From assembly GCA_019914995.1 (NCBI GenBank), contig CM034133.1:2852001-2916000 (forward strand): a stretch of 64,000 bases of DNA, in the 5' to 3' direction. A model generated the notes under the pieces. That model did no database searches. It was not told the DNA's origin and saw only the letters and a program-made list of their open reading frames with translations. The DNA comes from Acanthochlamys bracteata. Taxonomy: Eukaryota > Streptophyta > Magnoliopsida > Pandanales > Velloziaceae. Within the stretch, counting starts at the first letter, position 1. Each line of letters starts with the position of its first letter. A program made the position numbers and the translations under genes. Of the stretch, positions 35,539-49,000 are shown one piece after another.

Positions 35539-37858
35539 AAGTTGCTGCCAAGCATTTGAGGCAGTAGGTCCTTTTGAACATTTAAAAAAGGATTCGCTGT
35601 ACTCTTCGACTCTCTACAAAAATGCTTTACTACGGTGGCAAGCCAGGTTTTTGAAACCGTGCTCACTTTTCCAATACTTCTTTGACACTGTAATAGAATA
35701 TCTCCAAGAGTTCATTCTTTTCTTTGATGTTCACCTTGAATGGGAAAATTTGCCATTTTAATGCTGTCTAGGCAGCGTTCTTGGTATATGAACACTTATA
35801 TTAGCTGGTCCTCGAATTTAAAGCAAGGTAATAATAGCTGTCAAATATTTGTAGTTCTGCAGCGCGGATCTAGAGCTGGACGTTAAAAGCCATGTTGGTG
35901 CTTTTTGTTTGGAAACTTGAAAGCAACGTGCACTTTCATTTTAAGCTTTACTTAGATAATATCTGAAGCAACGGGATGTGATACTTTCATATACAGCTGC
36001 CGTCGTTCAGCATTGAATAAATAAACTTGTAAAATTTTCCGCTGGAGGAATAGAGTGTCTCAAAGGCGCAAGCTGTTTTCATCACATAAGCCTGAGTTTG
36101 TACCCATGTTCTCTTTTTAGAACTCGTTCAGCAGAAAATAGCAAGGCTGTCGTCAAAAGTGGTCTTGAAAACTTGAGAGGAATTCAGAATTTTGACTTCT
36201 CTTCATTTCTTTTATCCACACCTTTACGACACTCTTCTTCAGAAATTTGAATACCAACCGAACAGTCAAATCTTCTTTTCTAATAACAGTGAAACATTGC
36301 AGCGGCTTGATCCAATTTTGCCGAGCTTACTAAACAACCACCACGCAACAACAACTACTCCAACCAAATCAACATCACTTTCTCGTTCTAGAAATCCGAA
36401 ACCTTTCTGCAGCCAATGTTCCGAACGTGTTTAAGAATGTTTTTTAAATAATATTTTTTTTAAACGGAAAAATATTTTTATTTTATTTAAAAATAAGCTT
36501 TAAATTTTACTAACGTGGGAAAAACACTCCCTCCTTCAGCAGCCAGCGGTCGACATCTTCTTTCTTACGTTCTGTTTTCTGTCGGATTCCTTCTTTCTCC
36601 TTACTTCAACTCCATCTCAACCGCCCTGTACTTATCGCCATGAATCTCTCTCATCTGCCGCCTTACTGCTTACGCAGCTGCCCTACTTTTGATTGTTGTG
36701 TTTATTGCTGGTTTCTGGAGTACACAAGTTGGCAATCGAGGAAATGCGGCAAACTGTTCTGCCAAAAGGTAGAAGGAATAGTGCAGTTTGATATTAGTTG
36801 GAGACAGAAAAGCGTTTGCGAGTTATGCCGAGCTTGCACTCGGATTCGTTTGGGTTGAAGAAACTTGGAGCTTGAAGAAGGGCATGAGGAGCTTGAAGTG
36901 GAACTGAAGTGGATTGCGCGGTTAACGGACGGTGTCTGTTGACTGGGCGAGCTAGGTGCGGGTGTCTGGTTGGGAGATTGGAGGTTTGGGGAGCGAAGAG
37001 AGTTTGTTGAATCAAGAAGTAGAGCAGGCATCAGCTATGTAAGTTGTTCAGAAGATGATTAACCATCATACTTTAATAAATTACATAGGTGTTTTTGTTG
37101 AACGGTGGAAAAAAGTAATCAAATAAAATCATGGTTTTAATATACATATTTAAACTAATTTAATTTAGTTAGCTAAGTATGTTTGAGAGTCCTCATACAA
37201 TAAAGTTTTCCAAAATAAAAATTATTTAAAAAACATTTTAAATATTTTAAATATTTAATATTTTATAAAATATTATAGAAAATTTATTGAAAAAATGTGA
37301 ATGAAAAGTTTGAATGAAACTCTCCTAACACAACACACCGCCAACGGTGCCTAAATCCGTCTGTGAGTACTGTAGCTCATGTTTTTACTCTCTACAGTGT
37401 AAGTGTTGTATGGGAACACTGGGAGGATGCCTTACGCTTACAGAATTGGCATGTTCTTTGCAAGATTTTGCATTTTTCAGCCGTGTTGCTGTTCATGAAA
37501 TATTTTCTTGGTGTATCAGTTTATAATTTTTGCTTGATTCCCTTGAGAGCTAAAGACAGTTAGCTAACACTCATTGCATTTACTCATATTGGAATATGTA
37601 ACTATGTTCAGACTCAAATTATCCTGGCATGAAACAGCATTGACTGGAGGTGGGAATTTAAATAGCATTCAACATTTTCAAAACTCTACATTTTAATTGG
37701 ATAAACTCCACTTAAATGTCAAGATGTTATTGATTTGTGCCTTGTGATCATGTTTGTTCCTTGGAAAGCATGCAAAATACATAGCAAATATAAAAGCCTC
37801 AAGGATTGGCTCTCAGGAGTTTTTGTCCACCTTCTGAAGTTTGTCGCTGCTGCACCAA
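35539..37858. other. Spacer with unassigned protein-like stretches
   Basis: No gene is recognised. A frame at 36192-36434 (plus) and GC-richer sequence at 36640-37030, open on both strands in places, stand out from AT-rich surroundings. The latter reads KLAIEEMRQTVLPKGRRNSAV in one frame before stops, and may be a decayed exon or a non-coding transcript. 37178-37335 has weakly inverted ends (TGTTTGAGAGTCC against GTGTTAGGAGAGTTTC read from the other side), suggesting a small MITE. Confidence 0.35.
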
Positions 37859-39728
37859 CTAAACCCAGTTTAAGTCGAGCTTCTTAGTTCGTTTGCTGGT
37901 TGTACCCTCGTCATGTGCATTAAGATCAAATGACGCGGTGAAACACAGTGATCTTGACCTATCTATTTCCTCCTCTTTCTCATGTTGAATTGCTAAATGC
38001 TTGCTGCTTTCGTGTAACAAGTAATTGCCTTCATCTCTATATTTACTTCTTCTACCTGATGCAGCGCCTCTTTTGTCTTCTGTGAGAGGCATGACACTCA
38101 TAGATAGAACTGGGGATACTGCTCTACTCGAATTCTCTGTAGTTGACAAAGCAAATGATTTGCTCCCATTAAATCTAGTTTGATTCTGATGAAACTGAAG
38201 TTCTTCTCCCATATGGGAATGAAGTGAAGGGAATCTGCTATGTGTGTTAAGTTCTATACGGAGATTGGGCAAGTCGTGATCCTTCTGGGATCCATCTGAT
38301 GATGTCAAGCAACTCTCTGCTGAGTAATCCACAACTTGGTTTGTATGTTCTTGCAAAGAGAACAGATTACAAACTTCTTGGAAATGAGGAAGTATAGTGT
38401 TGAGGCGTTCATCAGATACTTTGGAGACCAACTGAGACAGGTGCACTTTAGCATTGTCCAGATCTGGAGAAGACGCATTCTGCTTGTCAAGAGTTTCTTT
38501 GGCTTTCTCCAGCACGCACTGTAGATACTTCCCTTGGGCCTCTATCCTGAGCTGCAGGTGTCTCTGCACCTAGATGAATTCAAACGTAATGAGTATCATG
38601 ACTTGATTTTCCAAGAGCAACTTTCTACAAATGAGATTTTAGATTGATGGTTTACATTGAGTAGATAATGCATATGTATGTCATTCCATCGTCCCTCATT
38701 TTATCTATTATCCAAGACTGAAGACTTACCTTATTATGTCAAAGCATTATGGTTCTCTTTTGGCTTAAGTATGCATTTGGATATGGAATTGTAGTAGCAC
38801 CTATGGTATTGAGTAGTTCACAATAATTTTTATATGCCTAAGCAGTTTAGGTGTCTTACCTCCAGCTGTTCATGTAGCCTTTGTTGGACTTCAATTTGCA
38901 GCTGAAGTGCTTCACTTATTTGAATGTTCCTGGCACCCAGACAGACATTGTTATTTATACGAAAAAGCTAAAGTCTAACTTACATACTTCATGCGCTTAG
39001 ATTTTTTTGTTTTGTACATACATATATTACTTCTTACTTGTTTGGTTGGGATCCACAACTCAGATTGCTGAGAAGAGGCACACTTTCTTCATTTGTCGTG
39101 TCATATGTGGGAGAAAAACCTGCACTAGAGTGCATCAGCCTTATTCACATCCTCTTTTTTACTTTTGAAATTGAATTTTTTTTTATAAACATATGGTGCA
39201 ATGATTCTGAGAGAATCTGGTTTTTACCTTTCTTATTAGTCCCGGTATTTGCTTGTCCTTGAAGATTTTTACTGAGCCTGTATTTCTGAAAACGGGTACA
39301 AGGCATCAGTATTTTGCATAACAAAATAGAGACTTGAGATGAGGATGCAGGTGCATACGTTTACCTGAAGATGGCTTTTTAGATGATACAATGTCAGTCC
39401 TGGAATTCCCATAAGATTCATAATTGTTTTCGGTGTCGCCTCTACAGGAAACTCAGGAGTATAAGTATTATGATGCTGTTAGTACTCTTGGTTAAAACTT
39501 CAACGGTGAGGTGTTGTAGCACTTACTATCTGGTCCTCCAAGCTGATTTACTGCTTGTATAAAACGCTCATGAAGCTCTTTTGTCCACTTCAATCTCGGT
39601 TTGGCATCGGTTGACAGAACTAGACCAGAATCTCCAGCAGTAGTTCCTCCTTGGATAAACACATGCCTCTCTGGCAAAAAAGCTGTCCTAGAAGAAAGGA
39701 GAGTGCTGCTGTCTCCATGGTGAAACAT
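37859..39728 (-). CDS. MYB-CC (GARP) transcription factor of the MYR/PHL group
   Basis: Six exons with matching phases: 39527-39728, 39365-39441, 39228-39285, 39038-39119, 38860-38929, 37859-38569; total 1200 nt, 399 residues. Start MFHHGDSSTLLSS. The GARP/MYB-like DNA-binding domain spans DAKPRLKWTKELHERFIQAV, GGPDKATPKTIMNLMG and LYHLKSHLQKYRLSK (about residues 42-97). The MYB-CC coiled coil follows (ISEALQLQIEVQQRLHEQLE then VQRHLQLRIEAQGKYLQ), used for dimerisation. The C-terminus has two DLN motifs (FDLNAH and LDLNW), as in Arabidopsis MYR1/MYR2. The family includes PHR1-type phosphate-starvation regulators that bind P1BS sites, and the MYR members affect flowering and gibberellin responses. 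The exact role here is inferred. No lesion was seen. Confidence 0.93.
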
Positions 39729-41173
39729 CTGCAGCTCAAGATTTAGAGGTCAGTTAAAAGCAGTATGTCACAGAATTCTCAACATATATACTTGACCATG
39801 ATGTTTTGGGGGTTACCGTGCTTCTATATCCTTCTCTGGCAAACGGATTTTGCTTGTACGCTGCAGTTGGGCTATTTGTGGAGAGCTTTGTACATGCAAC
39901 TCAAAATCCTGGCTGCTTAGCCCCTCTTTGGTGCTGAGAGGTTACTGCCAGGGTACTCTTATAAACCAAACACGGAATATCGAATCACAAGAAGAAAGTA
40001 CTTAAATCCCTATCTAATCATCGGAGGCCCTTGATGAAAGATCTGGTACTTGTTTCTTTAGGCATCTGTGGACCATGTCTATAACTTTTGCTTCAATGCC
40101 CAGGCCAACGTTCAACATTCGTATTCTGCACTCTTAGTACTTTTTCTGAATTCCTTTCACTTGTCACATATTAAGGCAAATACGAATATATCTCTGGACT
40201 CCATTTCTTCACGAATTTATGCTCATTAGATCATGAAAAAGAACAGAGTTAATATTGATTTGGATGAACTTAACATGGATATGATATGCATTTTTCTGTT
40301 TGACTGTCAAATATCCGTTGCTTATATTGAGTGCCAGGTTATACTGTTTCCGGAATTCTGATTCTTATCATTGGTATGATATGTTATTGCAGAGGTACAA
40401 ATTCAGTGCTATACTGAACATCCGGATCGAATAAATGGAATAAGGCTCTTGTTCAATGATAAGAAAGAGAGGCATGAAGGCTTTTTGTTGACCGGTTCGA
40501 GAAACAGAATCAGATGCATGTTTGATAGATATGGAAAAAGTTTCTGGTGAAGAATGATTCTTCCTAGGCTATGGTTTGAAAGAAAGGAATAGAATATGGA
40601 AAAAGCATTCGATTCTTCTCTGTCCCCTCCTTTAAGTTTGGTACTTATTCAGCTCTTCAGCAAGAAAAGATGAAAGGGACACAGCAGCAGGTAGCCATGC
40701 AATTGGTGCGAATCCTGAGGTTGGGCGTAAACATTTGTTCTTGGATTAAGGTACACTGAAACTGCTGTTATTGGGAATAAAGGAAGGCCGAATAATTGCT
40801 TTTACATGAGAGTAGCACTTAAAACAAGGACAACTTTGGTGTACCTTTGGGAGCTTATGTTCGTGTTTACCAACACCTTAAACTCATTTTTTAATATAAA
40901 AAATATATAAAAATTAAAATATAATTTTTTTAATAATAATTTTATTTTTAAATCTATAAAAATTAAATTAATATATAATTTTATTTTTTTAAAATATTTT
41001 ATTTTTTTAAAAATTAACTTTAAAAAAATTCACTTTATCTATTTTAACTACAGTAAACACGCTCCTATGTATCTCGAATGTTTGTACTCCAGGTTTCTGC
41101 AAAAGCCTCTACATCGAATACGTGTTATTTTAGGGTTAACTTTTATTTATATAACATGACTGCTATAACACAA
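39729..41173. other. Promoter flank of the MYB-CC gene and spacer to tRNA-Asn
   Basis: The left part is the 5' flank of the leftward MYB-CC gene. About 40849-41066 is an AT-rich block with inverted ends (GGAGC...CGTGTTTACC on the left; GGAGCGTGTTTACTG read inward on the right), probably a MITE related in form to the one at 29235-29478. Nothing else is recognised. Confidence 0.45.
40849..41066. mobile_element. AT-rich MITE candidate
   Basis: Terminal words CGTGTTTACC and (reverse strand) GCGTGTTTACTG flank an almost pure A/T core. The left end may carry a short insertion (TTATGTT). No clear target duplication, so the borders are approximate. Confidence 0.4.
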
Positions 41174-41190
41174 GCTGGAATAGCTCAGTT

Positions 41191-41223
<33 letters not shown>

Positions 41224-41247
41224 GAGGTTCAAGCCCTCCTTCTAGCG
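41174..41247 (+). tRNA. tRNA-Asn (anticodon GUU)
   Basis: 74 nt starting GCTGGAATAGCTCAGTTGG and ending CTCCTTCTAGCG. The cloverleaf forms: the acceptor stem GCTGGAA pairs with TTCTAGC (one G-U pair). The D arm contains AGCTCAGTTGG, which includes the A box. The anticodon stem-loop TGTGG-CTGTTAA-CCACA has GTT at 41208-41210. The T arm GGAGG-TTCAAGC-CCTCC carries the B box. No intron and no encoded CCA. T-rich runs follow from about 41262, suitable for RNA polymerase III termination. It lies about 250 bp upstream of the next protein gene on the same strand, with no functional link expected. Confidence 0.97.
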
Positions 41248-41497
41248 TTGGATTTCCTTTGCTTTTTTGTTTTTTTTAAGTTTAAAGAAAAGACCCAAAA
41301 GTCCAGCCCGACCAGCGTTGTCCAGCCCAGCTAGGGAGCCCATTTATTTATTTTGTCGATTACTGTCCCAACTTGATCCCCATTTGAACGGTCTAGATTT
41401 AATCAACTGGGGTTTTATGTTCGACCGTCTGCCTACTAGAGGCGCCGAGAACAAGCTGGATAGCGCGCGCGCGAGCGAGCGAGAGAGAAAGCGATCA

Positions 41498-44388
41498 ATG
41501 GCGGATCGGAAAAACCTTCCAACTCGTTGCCCTCACTGCGCTGGCCCTCTTGATAAAGACATGGTATCAATTCTTTTTATTTCCACTACGTCACTCTATT
41601 TCTAATCCATTGTAGTGCATAGGGTTGGAATCGTGTGATCATTTTTTCTTGTTTTGATCGTGATGGTGTTTAGATACTGGAATCAGATTGATTCTTGTTT
41701 TGTTTGTTTGATCGCAGGAGACGAGCAGTTGGACTGTGCCGCCGCTCGTAAGAGATAGTTTTTGTATGGTTGGTATTAAGAATTTATACTTCTTTGTATT
41801 CATGAAAGAGTTGTTATTGTATTTCTTAATTATTTATGTTCAAGAATGATTGGTTTCTTAGTTATGTAACTATATGGAAATTTTCTGTTGTTGGTGTTGT
41901 GCAGATTGGTACTGCTGTTGCTGGTGTAGCTAGTGCATTCTATGGGTTTAACCACTGTGGGTTATCCTCTAAATCTGTGGCTATCTGTTCCATTTATCAT
42001 TAGATTAGTTTTAATTGAAATTTTGTTGGAAACACCACTGTTGGTGATCTTATGTAATATACGGTTTCAAGAGAGCCTAATGGCATACAGGATCCTCGTC
42101 GTAGATTCTACTTGATGATGAAAATTTTACTTTTGCTATATGGTATCATATTTACTTCTGTGTTCATGCTGTTATACTTTTTCATCCTCAAAAAACTCTG
42201 GGGTATAAGACCCTTAAACAAAGGAAAAGAATGCCATTATCATTTTGGCAGCATATTACTTTCATACTCTCTTTAACATAACAAATGAGAAGAAGGTTGG
42301 TCTGGGTTGATTTAGCATACCAATCCATAATCATATGCTTGTATCTTGAGATAAAATAAATCATATACCTGCAGTTAAAAATAAATAAAACTTTTACAAT
42401 TGTTTATGTTTGCCCCAATTCAAGTGAGCAGAAAGTCTGAACATGAGATTCAGGAAATCTGTAAGTCTAGGAGTATGCTTTTACTGTTTGATATTGTGTT
42501 TACGAAGGCCCTCTTTCTCTGTTCACCTCTTTCTTCTGCTAGTTACAATAGGAAAAAAAAAAAAAAGACTATTTTTAGATATGCAGGGACAATTTTACCT
42601 TTGTCATGTATTATTTGAACAATATGCAATGCTAAACTGTTCTTGAGCATGCAAGTTTTAAGTTTGCTGATCATATATGCTGATTCTTGCAGCTCATTCA
42701 GTTTTCCATTGAACAGATCTTTTTTTTTCTTGAATATTTAAGTAAACCTTTATTTCCAGTCATGTCATTTGATGATATGCCTTTTACCATGTGCAGCTAT
42801 GCCTGTTGTTCGGAGATGGGTTAAGGGGCCGATGTGGTTACATTTTCTTGTTGGGGTGAGTAACAGAACTGCTGTGTTTTAGAGTAGCATCTGATCTATT
42901 TCACATGTTACCTATGTAGTAGAGCACTTGTCTTGGTTTTATTGCTTTAAACACCAAAAAGTATTATTATGTGCTCGACTGCAAGCTTTGTTCAACTGAA
43001 CGTCACCTATAAAAGCTTTTTCTTGAACATAATGAGAGCGATTTGAAGCTGCTTTGTCCAGTTTCTTCTTGTGCATCTGAGTTCTATAATAATATCTATA
43101 ATTTGAAAAAAGTAGTTAAACTTTTCTTGCTTCAAATACATAAATCCACAATTAATCTAAAGTTTTGTGATTGATCTGTATACTTACGATACAACAAGAT
43201 ACTGTGACCTTGATTACTTAACTTGTATAAACCTGCTTAAGTAGCGCTCTGTGTTGATGATGTCTATCTCCATGTCTTCCAGTCCTTGCTCATTACAGAG
43301 CATCGCGCAAACATCTGAATTGTGCTGTAAAGAGTTCCTCATTTTGTACTTTTCTTTTGTCAATATAAGTTTATATCTGCTAGTTGATGGAGTAGGAGCA
43401 TAACTTACACCTATTGCTTTTGGGTAAGTTGCTTCCATATTTGACAAGTTCAAAGCTTCAACGCAGTTGCTGAGTCATGAAATCATTGGAATAAGCTTCT
43501 GAGAGTGTTAAGCTGTGGAATTAGTTTACACTTTTCAATTGCTCTGCTGTATTGATAATTTTAAATTGGTTAAAGGAAAAAAAAGACTGGATGCCCTTTT
43601 TGTTGCTTCAGATGTGCAGAATAGACAGTAGGTGATTTATCCTATTTTTGTGGTTTTCGGGTTCATCATCATTTTTTCAAGATTCAGCATGGGAATTAAG
43701 GGTACAACTTAGGTTAAAATTGTGATAGCTATTGTTAATTATTCTGGGACTTGAGAACAGAAAATTAGCTTATCATAAACCATTCAGACTCCAGGCACCA
43801 CTGTTCACTTCGTTTAGATGTAATTGGCTATTTTTTTGGTCTTTAATGCCGATATCTGTAAATCAGTTAATGTGCTGAACATGTTCGTTGATTGTTTTTT
43901 CCCTATCTTCACTTTGAAACTGTGATTACTAATTAAGATGATTATGTAAGTTGAGAAATTATGCAACATTTGTTTTCTTTTTACAGACACCACCAGTGAT
44001 GGTCTTCTCATCAGCTTGTGCTGGATTGGCAGGTTAGTTTGCTTCTATGCATATAACTATATAGTGTTGCATAATTTTTATCGTCAGAGCTGGAAGCTAA
44101 ATCTTGACACGTTTGCTCCTGTCAAGATTGATGTGGTGTTCTGAAACTTTTTTTCTGCTATCCGCTTGGGCATAGAAAGCTTTTGCATAACGAATAGTAT
44201 GTTGTTATGAAGTTTAATATAATCTTATATTGAATTTTGAGAATTTGCTTGAATACATAGGTGGAGCTGTACCAGCTCTTGCACAGTTGGCCTCTTCATC
44301 CTATCATGCTGCTACATCCTCTTCTTTCACTCGTGCTTCTTCCCAAGATGACAACATGCACAAAGCTAGGGGCTCTTCGCCTCTCTAA
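41498..44388 (+). CDS. Conserved plant small membrane-associated protein, function unknown
   Basis: Six exons with consistent phases: 41498-41563, 41718-41768, 41905-41956, 42797-42855, 43987-44032, 44261-44388; 133 residues. The start MADRKNLPTRCPHCAGPL has a lone CxxC pair (CPHC). It is followed by TSSWTVPPLVRDSF, then a glycine/alanine-rich hydrophobic stretch (IGTAVAGVASAFYGFNH), a basic turn (VVRRWVKGPMW) and a second hydrophobic stretch (LHFLVG, PPVMVFSSACAGLAGGAVPALAQLA). The tail is serine-rich. The two hydrophobic stretches suggest a hairpin or two membrane passes; no signal peptide is seen. I recognise the sequence as the kind of protein conserved across plants but know no function. 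The second donor is chosen at 41769 because it alone keeps the frame. GC-rich sequence with (GA)/(GC) runs precedes the start. Confidence 0.8.
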
Positions 44389-46064
44389 GTAAACCATTCC
44401 CTACAAGGGAACATCTCAGGGGAATATCTCAGAACATGGCACTTGCCTGTAATTTCTCACTTCGGAGGCTCTATGCAGCTACTTCCTCGCAAGGGCTTCT
44501 TCTTTAGTTGGATAAGAAAACGGTGTATCATGTGTTTATGTAAATTCTTATTTCTGATGTTGTTTATAAGGCTCCACTCTTGTTCAGTGTGAATGCATTT
44601 TTTTCTAGAATTTTAGAGGAGCTTGTTACTTGTAAGTTATCTTCCAGTTTGTCATGAGTCGTTGCCCGAGTGTAAGGCTGAACTAAGCATTCGATATTGT
44701 TAATATATGTTCCTTCTTCTATACTGTTGCCTTTGAAAGATTGCTAGGGGAAGTGGTGGTAATATATGATTCGGAATTTGATATATGAGTTGGATTAGAA
44801 TTGAGCGAATATAATTCGGTTATTAAATGAATTAATTTAGGTTGATTCGAAATTGATTCATTAATTTAAATTACTGTCTTTTAAAAAAATAATATATGAT
44901 TTTTTTTATTTATTAAAATATTATAATAAAAATAATTAATAATAATAATTTATAAATTATATGATATTTATAATTAATTATTATTTTTATATTTAGTAAA
45001 ATAATGTAAGATGGAAATTATAATATTATCGAAAGTATTACTATATAGGTGTTTTTATAATAACGAATTTAGATTCTATATAAAATTTTTATCAAATTTT
45101 GTTAGATAGTTATATTTATCAAAATTTTTATCGAAATTATTAATATGTATTTATAATCATAAAATTTCAGCTGTCACACCATATTCTCAAAAATATAATT
45201 TTTTTTTGAATATTGTAAGGACCGATGAAAATATTAAAAAAAACACATTTTGATGGTATTCACTATATTTCGTCACTAAGAATATTATTCACTTTTATTA
45301 CAACTGATATTATAAATTTGCTGAAACTTAAAAATGTAGAATTAAAATTTAATAATTTTAGTTACTAAATAGGTCGATTCGAATTTGATGTGGTTATTAA
45401 AAGGTTGGGTTAGAATTGACAATTTTGACCCGTATAAATTTATGGATTGGTTTAGAGTTGAACGAATTTAATCGATTATTAAATGGATCGATTCGAAATC
45501 AACTTACCAATCCAAATTGAATATTATGTAAAACATATTTGAGTGTTTCTTTATACCATAAATTTTATTTTTTAAAATATATTTTTAATATAAAATAAAC
45601 AAAAAAATTTTTTTATCAAAATTTTTTAATTTAATTTTAAATTTACTATTAATACAAAGTTAATATAAAAATTTATTTTTTATAAAATATTTTTAATTTT
45701 TAACTTAATTTTTAAACTCATTTTTCAAAACTTAAATTTATTTCAAAATAAACACACACTTGTTCCATTTATTTCCATCCGTTATAATAATTTTTTCAAA
45801 CCTGATTCTCGAACGATATTTTACATAATATACCTTACAGTACCGTATTGTTTGGATACAATTAAGTATCAAATTTATTTTTGGAATTCCTGTACTACTA
45901 CTTAATTACTTACGAACTTTCTTTTAAAAAAATAGGTAAAAAGAGAGAAAACAGTACTTAATTACAATTTCGATTTCTCTAATTCCAAAGAGCTACAGCC
46001 GATCTGCTGCTGCTCAACTTGGCTCTGCGTTCTCCAATCCAATCTTTGCAACAACAGACTTTCA
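44389..46064. other. AT-rich spacer
   Basis: The 3' flank of the small-protein gene runs to about 44720. The rest is strongly AT-rich. The words GAATTGA-CGAAT-TAAT-CG-TTATTAAATG occur near 44800-44830 and again near 45450-45490, so one element end may be repeated here. 45540-45763 has inverted ends (GAGTGTTTCTTTAT; AAGTGTGTGTTTATTTT read inward) and is a probable MITE. No coding signal. Confidence 0.4.
45540..45763. mobile_element. AT-rich MITE candidate upstream of glucosidase II beta
   Basis: Imperfect inverted ends around a nearly pure A/T core. No target duplication was found, so borders and class are uncertain. Confidence 0.35.
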
Positions 46065-49000
46065 ATGAAAACTCGTCTGAAGAGTTTGCTCTTGATCTCT
46101 TGTCTCAGCCTTGTCTCGATTTCGAATTCCTCTTCCGTTCCTTCGAGGGAATTGTTGGGTATCGCTCCTCAAGGTAATCATTTGCTCTCGGATTCTTCTC
46201 CGTTAAGTTAGAAATTTGACTTCTAGATTTTATTTTGATTTGCATGATTCTGTTCAAGATAAGTACTACTACAAGCCAAATGTAATAAAATGTAAGGACG
46301 GATCGAAGAAGTTCACCAAAAGCCAGCTCAATGATGACTTTTGCGATTGCGCTGATGGTACCGACGAGCCAGGTGCTGCAATTCCCAATTATTTTTGAGA
46401 AATTTCATCTGTTTGGTTTTGATCATGAGTAGAACATTATGATTAGTCGTCGTTGATTGTTATTCCTTGTTTATTGTTGTTTTGAAATGAAATCTTTTTG
46501 TTGATAATTTTAGTTTGGAATATACAGGAACGTCTGCTTGCCCCGAAGGGAAGTTCTATTGTAGGAATGCTGGGCATACTCCGATTCTAATCTTCTCATC
46601 AAGGGTGAATGATGGTATTTGTGGTAGGTTTTTATTTTCTTTTCATATCAATGTGTTGTAAATATATTGTCGCTCATTAATGATTGAATAAAGCTTGAAA
46701 ATTTCTTGCTAAGAGTTCACTCATCTCATTGAGTGAAATTATTGTTATTGTCTCGTATATCGCATCTTACTCTACTACATATAGGTTTTTTTCTTCAAAT
46801 GCAGTCTGCATTTGTCTAGAACTTTTTGTTAGATATGGTGGGTAGCGTGCTCCCCCCTAAGTGTGTTGTACAACCATTTTTTTTGAAATCTACGAGTTGA
46901 CGTCGTACCCGTCAAATACCAGCCAAGTATGGAGACAGAAAATCCAGAATTTTGTTATCATAATTGTTCGACACTGATTTAGCTATATTTGAACACTTGA
47001 AAAGTTGAGTTATTCTTATGTTTACTGTGTACAGATTGCTGTGATGGAAGTGATGAGTACGATGGCAAAACGACTTGCCCTAACACTTGCTGGGAGGCTG
47101 GTAAAGTTGCTAGAGAAAAGCTGAGGAAGAAAATAGCAACACACAAGGAAGGAGTCAACATTAGGAAGATCGAGGTTGAGAAGGCAAAACAAGCATATGC
47201 AAAAGATGAAGCAGAGTTGTCAAAATTGAAAAGTGAGGAAGACGTACTTAAAGGGCTTGTTGAAGATCTTAAAGGTATTAGCTTCTACCGTTGTGAACCT
47301 TTTATGCTTTTTCCCTTGAGCATCTCACTGCAATCTTTGATTGATTAGATTGGAAATGACACCGGAATGCATTATCAGTATGATTTGACATGTTAGGCTG
47401 TATTGTTCATTCCTGTCTAGTTTATTCTATGAATCTCAAGTTGGATAAGAGAAATATTTGAGGTTGCTAATTTGAGGGTAACATGAACATATATTCTTTT
47501 GAATAACGGTGCTTCTATGAGCACAACCTTTTTTGAGAAATAATTGGAACCTATGCTTCTTGATCTATTACTTTTTTTTTTGTTGTCGGTTTATTAATGT
47601 GTCATCATTTGTTTTTGAGTTATAACAGAAAAACTCTATGATGTTAGTGTGAAAAATTGGGCCCCATACTTTCTGTATGTGTAAGTTATGCTTCTTGAGT
47701 TTGTACTGGTATTTTTGATATTTATGGAAGATAGTTATTAATGTAGAACATAAAGAAAGAATAGAGAAAGCAGAAACAGAGGAAAGGAAGAAGAAGGAGG
47801 AAGGAAAAAAAAAGCTGAAAGAAGCAGAGAAGAAAACCACTGAGCAAGAGAATCCTGCTCAGGATTCTCAAGATATTGAAAAAGATGGCGCTGATGCCAA
47901 AGTTTCAGAATCTGTGGGTCAGGTATGCCATTATGTAGTTTGTAAGGACTTCAACTTTCAAGGTTTTAGTTAGAAGCTTGACATTTTGAGATTACTTTGT
48001 CTAGTGGAGTAGCCTGAATTCCTTCTAAAATAGATGAATGCGCTAAAATAATGTTATAATAGAACACAAACGTATTCAATTTTGTCTCTGTAGTCGATTT
48101 TTCTAGTCTAGAAGTTGTAGCTGTTAAGGATTTCCAGGCTTTATGGATGATAATAGGTTATGTCGAACATTTCTATTAGATGGAACTAGACCCAAAAAAG
48201 TTTCAGGAAAACAGCATTTGTTTTTGGATTTTATTGAAATTTAGGTATATCTTGCATGTTGCACATTTCGTGCTATCACAGCTCGTTCCTCCATCCAAAT
48301 GTTGTTTTGTAGCATTTATAATTCTAGCTCTAGTAAAATTAAAGAAGAAAGTCTAAGTCAAGAGAGAAGATAATCTACCACACAATTAGTGTTAAAGATC
48401 TTTTCACAATATTGAACAGTGCATGTAAGCATGTACTCTTGAAATAGGACACATCAGAAGATAGTGAGCACAAGGAGAAAGATGCTGAACTTCATCAGTT
48501 TTCCAAAACAGAATTACCTGAGGATCACAGAGTAGGAGAGGTATCACCACACTTTTGTCAGATGTGATTGTAGGACCTCTCCTTTTGCTTTGTACATATT
48601 CCTTTTCAGTCATTGGGCCTGAAAAAAGACATACGTTTCTTCTGCTAGGAACTTCAAGGAGATTATAGTGGCACATTCGCCGCAAGTGAAACTGATGAGG
48701 TAATATGTACAGCATGTTTCTTCTACCGTCAACAAAGTTAGACATTAAAGAGGAATTTTGTCATCTGCTATCTCTTATTCCAGATGAAAGAGAGAGTACA
48801 CAATCACTTGCAGAAAGACAATAGTGATGACACGAAGGAAAGCAATGGGGCATCTGAAATTCATGAGGCAGAAACTGTAATTTATGTCTATCTTATACTT
48901 TTAAGTATTATCTGTATGCATGCAAATTTTTACTTTTGATTGGTTTTAAAGGTTGCTTAAAATATGAATTATGGAGAATTAGATGCCCATTCTATTTTGT

